NCBI GenBank assembly: GCA_903857165.1
Contig: CAIODU010000314.1
Span: 1 to 39,077, forward strand
Reading direction: 5' to 3'
DNA from: an uncultured Methylococcaceae bacterium
GTDB taxonomy: Bacteria > Pseudomonadota > Gammaproteobacteria > Methylococcales > Methylococcaceae
Length of the DNA: 39,077 nt
Part shown: piece by piece, positions 1 to 9,102 of the stretch
Layout of the letters: every line of letters begins with the position of its first letter
Position numbering within the stretch: the stretch's first letter is position 1
The notes under the pieces: generated by a model
The model's input: only the letters and a program-made list of their open reading frames with translations
What the model was told of the DNA's origin: nothing
Databases searched by the model: none
Translations under genes and position numbers: made by a program

Positions 1-525
1 CAGGAAAATCATCGACAATTGGACATTTTCGTACACCATCAAAGCAGTCAAACCGACCATGCTCAGGCCGTCCTTGATCAGGTTTACGGCCCCCTCGGTC
101 ATCGCTTGGGCGACTTGCTCGGTGTTGTAAAGCAGTTTGGAAAGCAATTCGCCAGAGGAAGCCCGGTCATAATATTCGCAAGGCAGGTTTAAAAATTGAT
201 CGAAAAGCTGGCGGCGCATGTCGGCGATAATGCGACGGCCGACCCAACCGGAGCAATAGTCGCCCAAAAATCCGGTGACGGCCCGGATCAACGACAGCCC
301 CATCAGAATAGCCGGTGCCTTGCGCAGGAATGTCGGGTCATTCTCAATGAAGCTGCCGTCAATCAAGGGCTGGATTAGCTTGGCAAAAGCCGGTCCGAGC
401 ATGGCGTAGATGGACATGGAAAACACGGATACCGCGAACATTTTCCAATAGGGCAATCCATAGCCGATTAAACGGCGGTAAATCGCAAAGCCACTTTTCT
501 TATTTTTGGAGGTTGATTTTTTCAT
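1..525 (-). CDS. msbA: Lipid A export ABC transporter MsbA, N-terminal part (runs off the window)
   Basis: The minus-strand frame beginning at the ATG at 523-525 stays open to base 1, giving the first 175 residues of a protein continuing beyond the window. It starts with a Lys-rich cytoplasmic stretch (MKKSTSKNKK), then a first membrane segment, and carries typical type I ABC exporter transmembrane-domain signatures such as 'FLNLPCEYYDRASSGELLSK'. The pattern fits MsbA, the inner-membrane flippase for lipid A-core. Only the membrane domain is visible; the ATPase domain would lie outside. It is the last visible gene of a polysaccharide/LPS cluster, directly after an O-antigen ligase homologue, which supports MsbA over a generic multidrug exporter. 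Confidence 0.85.
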   Translation of the reverse strand, partial: MKKSTSKNKKSGFAIYRRLIGYGLPYWKMFAVSVFSMSIYAMLGPAFAKLIQPLIDGSFIENDPTFLRKAPAILMGLSLIRAVTGFLGDYCSGWVGRRIIADMRRQLFDQFLNLPCEYYDRASSGELLSKLLYNTEQVAQAMTEGAVNLIKDGLSMVGLTALMVYENVQLSMIFL

Positions 526-548
526 ATTTGAATTTAGCGGTAGCCCAT

Positions 549-571
549 GGGCGAATGAATTTGCCCCTACA
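549..571. repeat. Short dispersed palindromic repeat between msbA and waaL
   Basis: The 23-bp stretch reads GGGCGAATGAATTTGCCCC followed by TACA. Almost the same unit occurs twice, in opposite orientation, inside the variable-protein gene near 15420-15479. This marks it as a dispersed repeat family. No function can be assigned. Confidence 0.6.
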
Positions 572-594
572 ATATCATTGTTGATTAAAAGTCA

Positions 595-1983
595 CTATTC
601 ATTAGGCACTGATTCCTTAAAGCTTAGGTTTTCAAGTTGGACGGCATAGGTAAGCGCTGCCCAGATCAGGCAATAGTTACGCCAAGCAAACTTGAATAGC
701 TGGAAATCAAACAAGACCATAATTGCCAAAAAAGCCCAACCTGCAAATAGGAAGCAGGCATAATCCCATGGAATCCTGCCTTTGGTTTGCGCTTCCCATA
801 CTTTAACCATGAGTACAATAGGCAGGGCAAGCAGTAGCAAGGTACCCACTATGCCGAAGCGTACCATAAATTCCAGATACAGGTTATGTAAGTGGGATAT
901 GTGCAGGGTTTCAATGCTGCCATCATTCAGTGTGACGGATTGTGACAAAATGGGATTATTCTCTTGTTTCAGTAATAGTTCCGTGCTGCCAGGGCCCCAT
1001 CCAAAAAAAGGTCTTTCTTGCCATTTCCGCCAACCGATTCCCCACAGTATTTTCCGGTAACCAACACTGGTCGTCATCAGGACTTCCTGACCCTCCCACT
1101 GTTTTTTTACCACTTCGGGTACGGAATTCACTTGTTCGGAATTGACACGTTTGAAGATGGTTTCATAATTCTTGTGAAGGAACAAGCCGACCAGCGCAAC
1201 AAGCAACATCAGCACAACAATGCTTTTGCCGCTGAATAACTTATGATTGCCTAGCCAACTTTTATATCGAACCAGTAACGCGACAGGGAATACCAAGGCA
1301 GCCGCCAGCCAAGCCCCTCTGGTTTGAGACAACACTAAGGATTCAAGAAAAACCGCTAGGTAAATAAAACAAGCACTGATTTTCAACAACCCGAACCATC
1401 TAGGGGTATTTGGCTGTTGAATAATCATTCTCGGGGCGAGCATTAAAAATCCAAGCACCATGCTCCCCACAATGGGTGAAAAAACCGTTTCAGCCATGCC
1501 GAAACCCGTTCTTTCCAGTGTCAATATATTTCCTAAATCGGCCCAATTTAAATTGACCAATATCCTAATCAATAGGCCCGTGGCAAGGATTGGCAGAAAT
1601 AAATTGATGTGCTTTATGTGTCGGAATAGCTGCCATCCAACAGGTATGAATAAAAGCCAGTGCAACCAGATTAAAACAGCCGTTCGTTGGGCATCGGCTG
1701 ATTCTGGAAACTCAAGCATGGCCCAGATGGAATAAAATGGAAGATAGATTACTGACAACAGGAAAAGCAACGCCACCGGGTCTCGTTCCAACACTGGCAT
1801 CCAAGTTTTTGCTTGGAAGGCAAAAACTAAAACCGTCAGTGACAAGCCGGCATAAGCAACGGTTGCGTTGAGTTGAAAGAAGAGGAAAAACAGGCAAAGC
1901 CCGAAGCCACCCACCGTGTCGGACCTTGTTAGATCGGAGCGACCGTCGATTTCGGGCTGACTGTTAAAAGCTAAAGCGAGCAT
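595..1983 (-). CDS. waaL: O-antigen ligase / polymerase family membrane protein (WaaL-like)
   Basis: A polytopic protein of about 462 residues if started at the ATG at 1981-1983 (MLALAFNSQPEID). The frame stays open to 2106, but that extension is encoded by a dispersed repeat (2018-2116), so I place the start downstream. Many hydrophobic segments alternate with a large loop containing 'ISHLHNLYLEFMVRFGIVG', the His-containing signature of the Wzy_C/O-antigen ligase family. An Arg in 'SQTRGAWLAA' is also typical. Such proteins join undecaprenyl-linked glycan to lipid A-core at the periplasmic face, or polymerise repeat units. Position between glycosyltransferases and msbA favours ligase, but ligase and Wzy polymerase cannot be separated safely from sequence alone. 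Confidence 0.75.
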   Translation of the reverse strand: MLALAFNSQPEIDGRSDLTRSDTVGGFGLCLFFLFFQLNATVAYAGLSLTVLVFAFQAKTWMPVLERDPVALLFLLSVIYLPFYSIWAMLEFPESADAQRTAVLIWLHWLLFIPVGWQLFRHIKHINLFLPILATGLLIRILVNLNWADLGNILTLERTGFGMAETVFSPIVGSMVLGFLMLAPRMIIQQPNTPRWFGLLKISACFIYLAVFLESLVLSQTRGAWLAAALVFPVALLVRYKSWLGNHKLFSGKSIVVLMLLVALVGLFLHKNYETIFKRVNSEQVNSVPEVVKKQWEGQEVLMTTSVGYRKILWGIGWRKWQERPFFGWGPGSTELLLKQENNPILSQSVTLNDGSIETLHISHLHNLYLEFMVRFGIVGTLLLLALPIVLMVKVWEAQTKGRIPWDYACFLFAGWAFLAIMVLFDFQLFKFAWRNYCLIWAALTYAVQLENLSFKESVPNE

Positions 1984-2017
1984 AGTCAAATAATTTGTTG
2001 GAGGAAACGAAGTCTTT

Positions 2018-2116
2018 AGGCGATTTCCGAATAACAAATCACCCAACTGAAGGGCGTCCTTCAGGGCGCCATGGTGGCCTGAAGGCCACCCTACGGGTAA
2101 AAGCATTTTCGTAAAA
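2018..2116. repeat. Dispersed ~100-bp repeat, copy 1
   Basis: This segment, including CTACGGGTAAAAGCATTTTC, recurs in the same orientation at 24821-24918. Internally it holds the small inverted repeats GAAGGGCGTCCTTC and GTGGCCTGAAGGCCAC, so it can fold into tandem hairpins. It separates a GT4 gene from the waaL-like gene and artificially lengthens the latter's reading frame. It is likely a REP/MITE-type element. Confidence 0.7.
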
Positions 2117-2120
2117 GTCT

Positions 2121-3236
2121 TTATTGGTCCAACCCCAATACCTCCAAATAGCGCTGTGTGCTACGTGCGACGGTAAAAGGCGCAACCGCTTCTTGCAGTT
2201 CTTCGTCCGAAAGCGGGTTGGACAGCGTATCCAGCACTGCCTTCGCCATGGCTTCCGGGTCGCCTACGGGAACCAACGCACCGTATTTGCCATTCGCCAA
2301 GGTTTCACTCGGACCGAACGGACAGTCGGTGGAAACGGCGGGGACACCCATGGCCATGGCTTCGATCAACACGTTGCCAGAGCCTTCCCAAGCCGAGGAC
2401 AGCACAAAAATGGAGGCTTTCTTCATCCAAGCATAAGGGTTTGCGGCATAACCCGGCATGGAGACATGTTCCTTTAAATCAAGCTCTTCCACCAAACGCT
2501 CCAAGTCTTGGCGCAATGGCCCCTCGCCTATGATGACCAGTTTGCAGTCTTGTTGTTGCCGCACGATTTTGAATGCCCTAATCAGGGTGGCAAAGTCTTT
2601 TTCTTTGGCCAACCGGCCAGCACCCATGATGACACGGATGCTTGGGTCGTTGAGCCATGCATGGTCTATCGGTTCATCGCCTTTTCGGTAAACATCCGGG
2701 GTGACAATGGGGCTGGATAGGGCAACCAGGCGCTCACGGGGGTAGCCCGCAACCTTGATGGTGTCTTCTATGACCCCCTCCGAAACCGTAATGATCAAAT
2801 CCACGGAGGGAAACAGCCAGCGCATCGGCGCACAACGCAGCCAGCGTTGCAAGGGCGTTTTGGTATCCAACAGAGCCGAGATATTGTTGTGCAATTGCCC
2901 CACCAACCGAGTATCGACACGGGCAAATTTACGCGCCAGCACGGCAATGCGAATCGCCCGGTCCTTGGCCGCCATCAACACATCGGGACGCTCTTTCCGT
3001 AAATAGCGGATCAACGCCGGCAGGGCCAAATGCGTGTGCTTGACGTTGAGGTCGATGACTCGAATGTTTGGCCAAGGGATATCCGGCAACCAGCCTTTTT
3101 TCCCCACCACAGCCAGTAAATCGACATCCACATCATGGGCGGCCAAGCCTTGCAACAAATGATGGATGACCCGTTCGACCCCGCCAGCACCTGAGAACGC
3201 CACAAAAATTGCCAACCGCCTGCGTTTCGTGTTCAT
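2121..3236 (-). CDS. Glycosyltransferase family 4 protein
   Basis: A 371-residue GT-B fold glycosyltransferase. The N-terminus has the glycine motif 'SGAGGVERV' of the acceptor half. The C-terminal donor domain carries 'IMGAGRLAKEKDF' and the EX7E-type motif in 'WEGSGNVLIEAMAMG', which binds the nucleotide-sugar phosphates and sugar. It presumably adds one sugar to a lipid-linked or LPS-core oligosaccharide in the cytoplasm. Its start overlaps the stop of the upstream GT4 gene by 4 bp (ATGA), showing translational coupling. Donor sugar and linkage cannot be predicted. Confidence 0.85.
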   Translation of the reverse strand: MNTKRRRLAIFVAFSGAGGVERVIHHLLQGLAAHDVDVDLLAVVGKKGWLPDIPWPNIRVIDLNVKHTHLALPALIRYLRKERPDVLMAAKDRAIRIAVLARKFARVDTRLVGQLHNNISALLDTKTPLQRWLRCAPMRWLFPSVDLIITVSEGVIEDTIKVAGYPRERLVALSSPIVTPDVYRKGDEPIDHAWLNDPSIRVIMGAGRLAKEKDFATLIRAFKIVRQQQDCKLVIIGEGPLRQDLERLVEELDLKEHVSMPGYAANPYAWMKKASIFVLSSAWEGSGNVLIEAMAMGVPAVSTDCPFGPSETLANGKYGALVPVGDPEAMAKAVLDTLSNPLSDEELQEAVAPFTVARSTQRYLEVLGLDQ

Positions 3237-4321
3237 TGAATCCCCAACGTTTCGAGATAAACCCGGTGATTATCCCTAACCATGCGTTCAATGGAAAAAT
3301 GTTCCAATACCAGTTTCCGCCCAGTCAGGCTGAATAGCTGCAATTGATCCGGTTCATCCAGCAATGCGATGATATGCCTTGCCAAACTTTTGCTGTCACC
3401 GGGCTTGACCAGAAAGCCGTTAAACTTGTCGCGGACAATTTCGGGTATGCCCCCGGCCCGGCAAGCGACAATCGGCACGCCACAGGCTGCCGCTTCCAAT
3501 AGGGAGACCCCCAAACCCTCCATGAAGGCGGGATGCACCACCATGTCCACATGGGGGATGACATGTTCAAGATCGGTGCGGAAACCTTCGAAGCGGACGA
3601 ATTTGTCCAAGCCCTGCTTCTGGACGGCGCGTGTCAACTCGTCCTTGAGCGGCCCCCGTCCGAAGATAAGCACACGGGTACGGGGATGTTTTGCCAGTAT
3701 CGCCGGCAGCGCCTCGAAAAACACCGCGTGTCCCTTGCGCGGGATTAGCTGTGCGATCATGGCAAGCACCGGCCCGTCGCCGGTCAGGCCAAACTCCTGC
3801 AGAAACCCCTGGCGATTCACTCGAACCGGCCTGAACCGTTCCGTGTCCACCGCACTGGGAATACAGATCACGCGATGGGCAGGCACGCCGGCTTCCAGCA
3901 ACACTTCGCGTATGCCCTTGGAGATTGTAATGATGGTTTTGAACAGAGGGAATTTGAAGTGCAGATCGAAAAAACTGGGAGGGTTGTCCACCCGGCGGCT
4001 ATGCACCATGGGCAGTTTTTCCAGCCTTCCAGCCAAGGCGGACAGCATGTCGCCCCGCCGACTGTGGATATGCAGCATATCCGGTTTTTCCCGGCGGATG
4101 ACTTCGCGCAGCCGGCCAATGAAGTGCACATCAAGGTCGCCTTTGGTCTTGATGCGGTGGATTTTAACATCCGGGTTGGTGATGGCACCTATGATTTCAG
4201 CCCCTGCCGCGCAAACCAAGCCGTATTCGCCGGAGTGTCCCTTCAGGCCGTTTAACAAATAGGCGACTTGTCTGGCACCGCCATAAAGGTGGCGGCCCAT
4301 TTCCACATGCATAATTTTCAA
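3233..4321 (-). CDS. Glycosyltransferase family 4 protein
   Basis: A 362-residue GT4 enzyme beginning MKIMHVEMGRHLYGGARQV, the usual glycine-rich N-terminal loop. The donor domain has 'AMIAQLIPRKGHAVF' and 'MEGLGVSLLEAAACGVP', containing the two conserved glutamates. It overlaps its neighbours by 4 bp on each side, so it is the central gene of a tightly coupled series of transferases. Likely role: sequential sugar transfer in LPS-core, O-antigen or exopolysaccharide synthesis. Specificity is unknown. Confidence 0.85.
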   Translation of the reverse strand: MKIMHVEMGRHLYGGARQVAYLLNGLKGHSGEYGLVCAAGAEIIGAITNPDVKIHRIKTKGDLDVHFIGRLREVIRREKPDMLHIHSRRGDMLSALAGRLEKLPMVHSRRVDNPPSFFDLHFKFPLFKTIITISKGIREVLLEAGVPAHRVICIPSAVDTERFRPVRVNRQGFLQEFGLTGDGPVLAMIAQLIPRKGHAVFFEALPAILAKHPRTRVLIFGRGPLKDELTRAVQKQGLDKFVRFEGFRTDLEHVIPHVDMVVHPAFMEGLGVSLLEAAACGVPIVACRAGGIPEIVRDKFNGFLVKPGDSKSLARHIIALLDEPDQLQLFSLTGRKLVLEHFSIERMVRDNHRVYLETLGIQ

Positions 4322-5412
4322 GTGTCCGTCTCCAATAGTTTCGTTGTTTCAGCCAGAATCTTTTCCACCGTGTGCAGCTTCATGCAATCGAATCGACCCT
4401 CGCAGGTGGGATGGCGTTTGCAGGGTGAGCAGGGCAAGGCTTCATAAAGCACTTTGGCCCGATCAAACCCGGTATCCAGATAGGGTCGGGTTGAACCGAA
4501 CAATGCCAAGGTAGGGGTCTTCATCGCCGTGCCCAAATGCGTCAGGCCCGTGTCGACACCCACGACCAGCACTGCCCGATCAATGATGGAAGCACACTGT
4601 ATCAGGTTAGTCCGCCCGGTCAAATTTACCAGTTCCGGTGCGTTTGCCGCAATGCGATCCGCACTTTCTTTGTCGCCCGGCCCGCCTAGCATGATGACTT
4701 GCAGCCCGCGCCCGTCCGCAAACCGCCGCGCCAACTCCGCCCAGCGCTCCTCGAACCAGTGCTTTTGCGGGCGGGTGGTGAATGGGCAGAGGACAACGAA
4801 GTCACCGTTGATGCCCGAATCTGCCAATGATTCACCGACTTCCCGCTGCGTACCCTCCGCTGGTTTGATGTCCATGTCGAAATGTTTCGGGGCCGCACCC
4901 AAGGCATTGGCCAATTTCAAATACTCCCCGCCGATTCGCGGTGTTTCCGTGCGCGTGTCCAAGGTTTGCGTCATCAACCATTGGCTGCCTTCGCGGGAAC
5001 CCAAACCTATGCGTGTCTTGCAACCGGAAAAATAGGCCCACACGGCGCTTTTCAACAGCCCCTGCATATCCAACACAAGATCGAAACCGGGTTGGCGCAA
5101 TTCCCGGACAAAAGCACGAACCTCGCGGAAAAGCAGCAGGTAGTGGCCTTCCCTGCGCAATTGACGCCAGCGTTGGCGTGGCCATACGACGATTTTGTCC
5201 AAGCGCGGATTGCCCTGCAACAAATCGACATTGACCTCTTCGGTCAGCCAGGTCAGCCGTGCCTCGGGGTAGGCTTCGCTCAAGGCGGGAATCAGCGCCG
5301 AAGCCATGATGATGTCGCCGATGGCACTGAGCCGGATGATGAGGATGTTTTTTGGCCTGAAGTCTATCAAACAATCAATCAAGCGCAGCCACCTTCGGCA
5401 AAAGCCGGTCAT
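4318..5412 (-). CDS. Glycosyltransferase family 9 (heptosyltransferase-like)
   Basis: A 364-residue GT9 protein resembling ADP-heptose:LPS heptosyltransferases (WaaC/WaaF type). Visible hallmarks are 'ILIIRLSAIGDIIMASALIP' after a short N-terminal extension, 'LVLDMQGLLKSA', 'LCPFTTRPQKHW' and 'VGVDTGLTHLGTAMKTP', which form the ADP-heptose pocket. The C-terminus is Cys-rich ('PCSPCKRHPTCEGRFDC'), common in this family. Its presence indicates the cluster works at least partly on lipopolysaccharide inner core. The first 38 bp overlap the upstream GT4 gene. No internal ATG precedes the Rossmann motif, so the overlap is probably real. WaaC versus WaaF is not resolved. Confidence 0.85.
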   Translation of the reverse strand: MTGFCRRWLRLIDCLIDFRPKNILIIRLSAIGDIIMASALIPALSEAYPEARLTWLTEEVNVDLLQGNPRLDKIVVWPRQRWRQLRREGHYLLLFREVRAFVRELRQPGFDLVLDMQGLLKSAVWAYFSGCKTRIGLGSREGSQWLMTQTLDTRTETPRIGGEYLKLANALGAAPKHFDMDIKPAEGTQREVGESLADSGINGDFVVLCPFTTRPQKHWFEERWAELARRFADGRGLQVIMLGGPGDKESADRIAANAPELVNLTGRTNLIQCASIIDRAVLVVGVDTGLTHLGTAMKTPTLALFGSTRPYLDTGFDRAKVLYEALPCSPCKRHPTCEGRFDCMKLHTVEKILAETTKLLETDT

Positions 5413-6475
5413 AGAGGGTTAGATAAGCGTCCACAATGGCGGATTTGCTGAAATGAGCGTTGAGATAGGCCCTCCCCGCCTCACCCAAAGCTTCTCGCTG
5501 CCCATCCGTGGCCGCAAAGATTTCTCGTAATCGTGCCGCCAGACGCTTGGGTTCTTGAATGGGCGTCAATAGGCCGGTGCGGCCTTCTTCAATCAATTCC
5601 ACGGGCCCCGGTGTTTGCGTACTGACTACCGGAAGACCGTGATTCCAAGCTTCCAAAATCACGTTTCCCAATGTTTCCCGCCGGGACGGGCAGACGAAAA
5701 CATCGGCCAGGGCATAAAACGCATCGGGGGGATCCTGCCAGCCCAACCAGCGCACCCGGTTTTCAAGGCCAAGCCGGCCCGCGAGCGCTTTCAGTTTGGC
5801 ATCCAATGGCCCCGTGCCTGCCACCAACAAGAGCAAAGGCCGGCCACCGATCTCGCTTGGCAACAGCGCCAAGGCTTCCAGCAAATCATCGAAGCCCTTG
5901 ATGTCGATCAACCGGCCCAAGGTGAACAACACCCAGGCATCGTTTGGAATGGACCAGTCGCGCCGCAGTGCCTGGATGGCTTCGGCTGAAGTTGCAATGG
6001 GGGCAGGCACGAAGTTGCCAATCTCGAAAACCCTGTCGGCGGGCAGGCCGGATTTGACCAGATAATCGCACAGCCCTTTGGTATTGCCGACCCAAGCGTG
6101 GGCATGGCGATAATAACCGTCAATCTTGTAATATCCACCGAGGCGGGCAATATGCACGGCTGTGGTATTTTTAGGCAACCGGGTAAGTCGGGTGGCCCTT
6201 CCCATATAGGTCTGCACGATGCATGGCTGCCTTGACTTTACCAGACTGCGTAAGCGCCAAATGCTCCAGGCATCCCATCCATTGGCGAGCGGCAAATGGA
6301 TTTGCCCCATGCCATCCCTGGCAATTGCTTGGGCGACCGGGCTGTTCGCCCGGCTGACGGCGGTGACGGTCTGCCCGGCCTCGTGCAGGGCGCGCACTAG
6401 GCGTACATAAAATTGGTCGGCCCCGCCGAATTGGCGGCTGCCCAACACATGAATGGAAGGCAGCGACCTACTCAT
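5375..6475 (-). CDS. Glycosyltransferase family 4 protein
   Basis: A 366-residue GT4 enzyme. The N-terminus reads IHVLGSRQFGGADQFY, the donor domain 'LFTLGRLIDIKGFDDLLEAL', and the EX7E region is 'SRRETLGNVILEAWNHG'. It overlaps the deacetylase gene upstream by 8 bp and the GT9 gene downstream by 38 bp. It is the first of the four transferases to be transcribed. Co-transcription with a heptosyltransferase suggests a role in core or O-chain assembly; the sugar donor cannot be inferred. Confidence 0.85.
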   Translation of the reverse strand: MSRSLPSIHVLGSRQFGGADQFYVRLVRALHEAGQTVTAVSRANSPVAQAIARDGMGQIHLPLANGWDAWSIWRLRSLVKSRQPCIVQTYMGRATRLTRLPKNTTAVHIARLGGYYKIDGYYRHAHAWVGNTKGLCDYLVKSGLPADRVFEIGNFVPAPIATSAEAIQALRRDWSIPNDAWVLFTLGRLIDIKGFDDLLEALALLPSEIGGRPLLLLVAGTGPLDAKLKALAGRLGLENRVRWLGWQDPPDAFYALADVFVCPSRRETLGNVILEAWNHGLPVVSTQTPGPVELIEEGRTGLLTPIQEPKRLAARLREIFAATDGQREALGEAGRAYLNAHFSKSAIVDAYLTLYDRLLPKVAALD

Positions 6476-7214
6476 AGCGGTCTTTGCGCTGGTTTTTCAC
6501 CGCCAACTTCCAAAAGAACCCGATTAGGCTGTCACCATAGGATATGGCCTTGCGCGGAATTTCAAATGCATTGGGCGCGGTATTGGCCAATCCACGGCTA
6601 CAGGTTAGTGCCGCCTGATAGCCTGCCCGTTCCACTGCGTCGCGCACATCCGGGTTGTAGTCGCCATAAGGATAGGCAAAAAATTTCACCGGTTCGCCCA
6701 ACACCTGTTCCAGTTCGGACTTGCTGTCGGCAATCTCGCGCCACGCCTGTTCGGGTGGCAAGCGGCTAAGGCGGGGATGGCTAATGGTGTGCGAGCCGAT
6801 TTCCACTTTGGCCGAACGCAGTTCGCGCAATCGGCTTGCCGAAAGCAGGGGCGGCTTTTCCCTTTCCCCGGCCAACCATTTGGCAGGTTGCCCAAGCAAT
6901 CCCGACACGGCGAACAGCACCGAAGGATAGCCAAATTCGGCCAATATGGGCAATGCGTCATCGGCGAAATTCTCATAGCCATCATCAAAACTCAACACGA
7001 CGGAACGGCGGGGCAAGGCCACGTTTGCAAACAGGGCGGAATAGGCTTCTTCCAGGCTGATGACCTGATAACCCGCAAATTTCAGCAAGGCCATCTGGGC
7101 GTGGAAACGATCCACCTCGCAGTAAGAGGAACGATGTGTCTTCGGGTCTTTGAATTTGCCCACTTGGTGGTACATCAACACGGAGATTGGGGGGGTCGGC
7201 CTTGGCTGTGTCAT
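6468..7214 (-). CDS. Polysaccharide deacetylase (NodB homology, CE4)
   Basis: About 248 residues from the ATG at 7212-7214 (MTQPRPTPP), only 4 bp after the stop of the amidotransferase gene. The frame is open further upstream, but that extension lies antisense-in-overlap to the preceding gene and is unlikely. CE4 motifs are visible: 'VVLSFDDGYENF' (motif 1, the Asp pair for catalysis and metal) and 'EIGSHTISHPRLSRL' (motif 2, the metal-binding H-x3-H type). 'FFAYPYGDYNP' follows. These enzymes remove N-acetyl groups from polysaccharides. Gene context suggests modification of an exported or lipid-linked glycan. Confidence 0.85.
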   Translation of the reverse strand: MTQPRPTPPISVLMYHQVGKFKDPKTHRSSYCEVDRFHAQMALLKFAGYQVISLEEAYSALFANVALPRRSVVLSFDDGYENFADDALPILAEFGYPSVLFAVSGLLGQPAKWLAGEREKPPLLSASRLRELRSAKVEIGSHTISHPRLSRLPPEQAWREIADSKSELEQVLGEPVKFFAYPYGDYNPDVRDAVERAGYQAALTCSRGLANTAPNAFEIPRKAISYGDSLIGFFWKLAVKNQRKDRYE

Positions 7215-7218
7215 GTTT

Positions 7219-9045
7219 TTACGACGATGCGATGAATTCGATGGGATTGGCGAAAACGTCGGGTTTCCCGCCCTTGCCTTCGATAAAAATGCGATGCCAA
7301 ACGGCAAATTGCAATAGCGCCCAGAGGATTTCAGGCACATCCTGCTTGCTTGCTTGCCTACTAATGAGTGCGGCAATGCCCGCTGGCTCGAAAATGCCGG
7401 AAAAAGCCCTATGCCCAGGCAAAATTTTTCCAAGCTGTAGCAGGTTATCCCCTTGCAGGCACAATCCGACATGCACAGAAAAACCGCGCTTGGGCCGTCT
7501 GATCAATTCGGCACCGAAAATAGGCTCGGCCCAGCGCTTCAGGAAAAGTTTGCCTTCGCGTCCTTGCACCTTGAGTTCGTCGGGTAGGCGCAGGGCAAAT
7601 TCCACTAGGCGATGATCCAATAACGGGACTCGGCCTTCCAGTCCCCATGCCATCAGCATACGATCCACCTTCACCAATAATTGATCGGGAAGTTCCGTCG
7701 CCAAGTCGGTGTATTGCATCCGTTGCAAATCACTCCAAGCGTCCGGCGTGGAACGCCATGCATCCACGAACCCCTGTCGGCCGGCGGGAAGGTGTCCGCG
7801 CAATGATTGGCACAGTAGGCGCTTCCGCCACTCGCCGCCCAATTGTCCACGGGTGCGGAAACCACCGGAACCCGGTGAACGCAGATTGGCCAGCCAGCGT
7901 TGGAGCTTGGTCCGGCGGTAACGTCCATAGCCGGCAAACAATTCATCGCCCCCTTCGCCACTGAATACGACCTTGAAGTCGCGGGCGGCCTCCCTTGCCA
8001 GCAGCGATGTGGGCAGGATGGCATGATCGACAATGAAATCGTCGGCGGCCCAAACGGCGAACGGCAGGTGGTTGAACAGTGTTGGCAAGCTCAACTCGAC
8101 GATGTTGTGCCTTAGGCCGAAGCGTTTGGCGATGGATTTTGCGGCATCCAAGTCGTCTTGATTGGGTGCGTCGTCAATGGCGACAGTATAGGCAGCCAGT
8201 TCGCGTGTGCCTTCTTCCCGCCGCAGCCATTCCAATACCACGGAGGAATCGACGCCGCCCGAAAGAAATAGGGCGAAAGGCACATCGCTACGCATGTGTT
8301 CGAGCATGACTTGTCCCATCAAAACCTCGAATGCTTGCGCAGCTTCCGCGTAGGGGACGGGTGCAATGGCGAGGGCGAAGGGAGACCAGTAACGGTGCCG
8401 CGATAGCACCCTGCCCGCTTTGAATGTAACCAGTTCACCCGGTTGGATGCGTTCCACACCTGTAACGATAGTCTGCGTACCCGTATTGAAACCGGTTTCC
8501 AGGCTCTGGATTAGCGCCTCTGGCTGGATGGACGGGCCACCCGGCAACATGGGAAAAAGTGCCTTCTGCTCCGAGGCGAAACAAATCCCTTCCCCGGTTT
8601 CGGCGAAAAACAAAGGTTTCATGCCCAACCGGTCCCGCGCCAACAGCAGCTTCCCCTCCAGCTTATCGTAAAGGGCAAAGGCAAACATGCCGTTGAGCTT
8701 TTCCAGAAAGTTTTCGCCGTAATGCCGGTAGGCATGGAGAATCGCCTCGCAATCGGAATGGGTGGCAAACACCGCACCCAGCGCTTCCAAGTCACGGCGC
8801 AATTCGATGAAATTGTAGATTTCACCGTTGGCTATCAACACCAGCAGACCGTCATCCGCGAACAGAGGCTGGTCGCCACCGGCCAAGTCAATGATGGAAA
8901 GCCGGGCGTGGGCAAGTCCCAACGCCCCGTCAATGTGCGTCTTGATCTTGTCCGGCCCCCGGTGGGCTATGCGCGAGGCCAGCTTATCCAAGTGTTGGCT
9001 TTCGACCGCTTGTTGACGCAGAAAAATACCGGCTATGCCGCACAT
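7219..9045 (-). CDS. asnB: Asparagine synthetase (glutamine-hydrolysing) family amidotransferase
   Basis: A 608-residue protein started at the ATG at 9043-9045, because maturation must expose Cys1 of 'MCGIAGIF'; the longer frame (to 9087) would bury it. The N-terminal class II glutamine amidotransferase domain contains 'HRGPD' and 'ARLSIIDLAGG' with 'NGEIYNF'. The synthetase domain has the PP-loop 'FLSGGVDSS', which binds ATP. AsnB homologues in polysaccharide clusters, including exosortase-linked ones, amidate sugar carboxylates rather than make asparagine. A PEP-CTERM protein elsewhere in this window makes that variant plausible. It lies 4 bp before the deacetylase gene. Confidence 0.8.
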   Translation of the reverse strand: MCGIAGIFLRQQAVESQHLDKLASRIAHRGPDKIKTHIDGALGLAHARLSIIDLAGGDQPLFADDGLLVLIANGEIYNFIELRRDLEALGAVFATHSDCEAILHAYRHYGENFLEKLNGMFAFALYDKLEGKLLLARDRLGMKPLFFAETGEGICFASEQKALFPMLPGGPSIQPEALIQSLETGFNTGTQTIVTGVERIQPGELVTFKAGRVLSRHRYWSPFALAIAPVPYAEAAQAFEVLMGQVMLEHMRSDVPFALFLSGGVDSSVVLEWLRREEGTRELAAYTVAIDDAPNQDDLDAAKSIAKRFGLRHNIVELSLPTLFNHLPFAVWAADDFIVDHAILPTSLLAREAARDFKVVFSGEGGDELFAGYGRYRRTKLQRWLANLRSPGSGGFRTRGQLGGEWRKRLLCQSLRGHLPAGRQGFVDAWRSTPDAWSDLQRMQYTDLATELPDQLLVKVDRMLMAWGLEGRVPLLDHRLVEFALRLPDELKVQGREGKLFLKRWAEPIFGAELIRRPKRGFSVHVGLCLQGDNLLQLGKILPGHRAFSGIFEPAGIAALISRQASKQDVPEILWALLQFAVWHRIFIEGKGGKPDVFANPIEFIASS

Positions 9046-9102
9046 GGCATGAACTCCAGCGTCTGCAATTTCGCCCCAGTGGCCCAATCCCAGGCCGGCA
9101 AT

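Noticed and set aside
3369-4262. A 297-codon open frame antisense to a GT4 gene
   Set aside because: It mirrors a well-supported glycosyltransferase on the other strand and shows no domain of its own; it is a shadow of GC-rich coding sequence.
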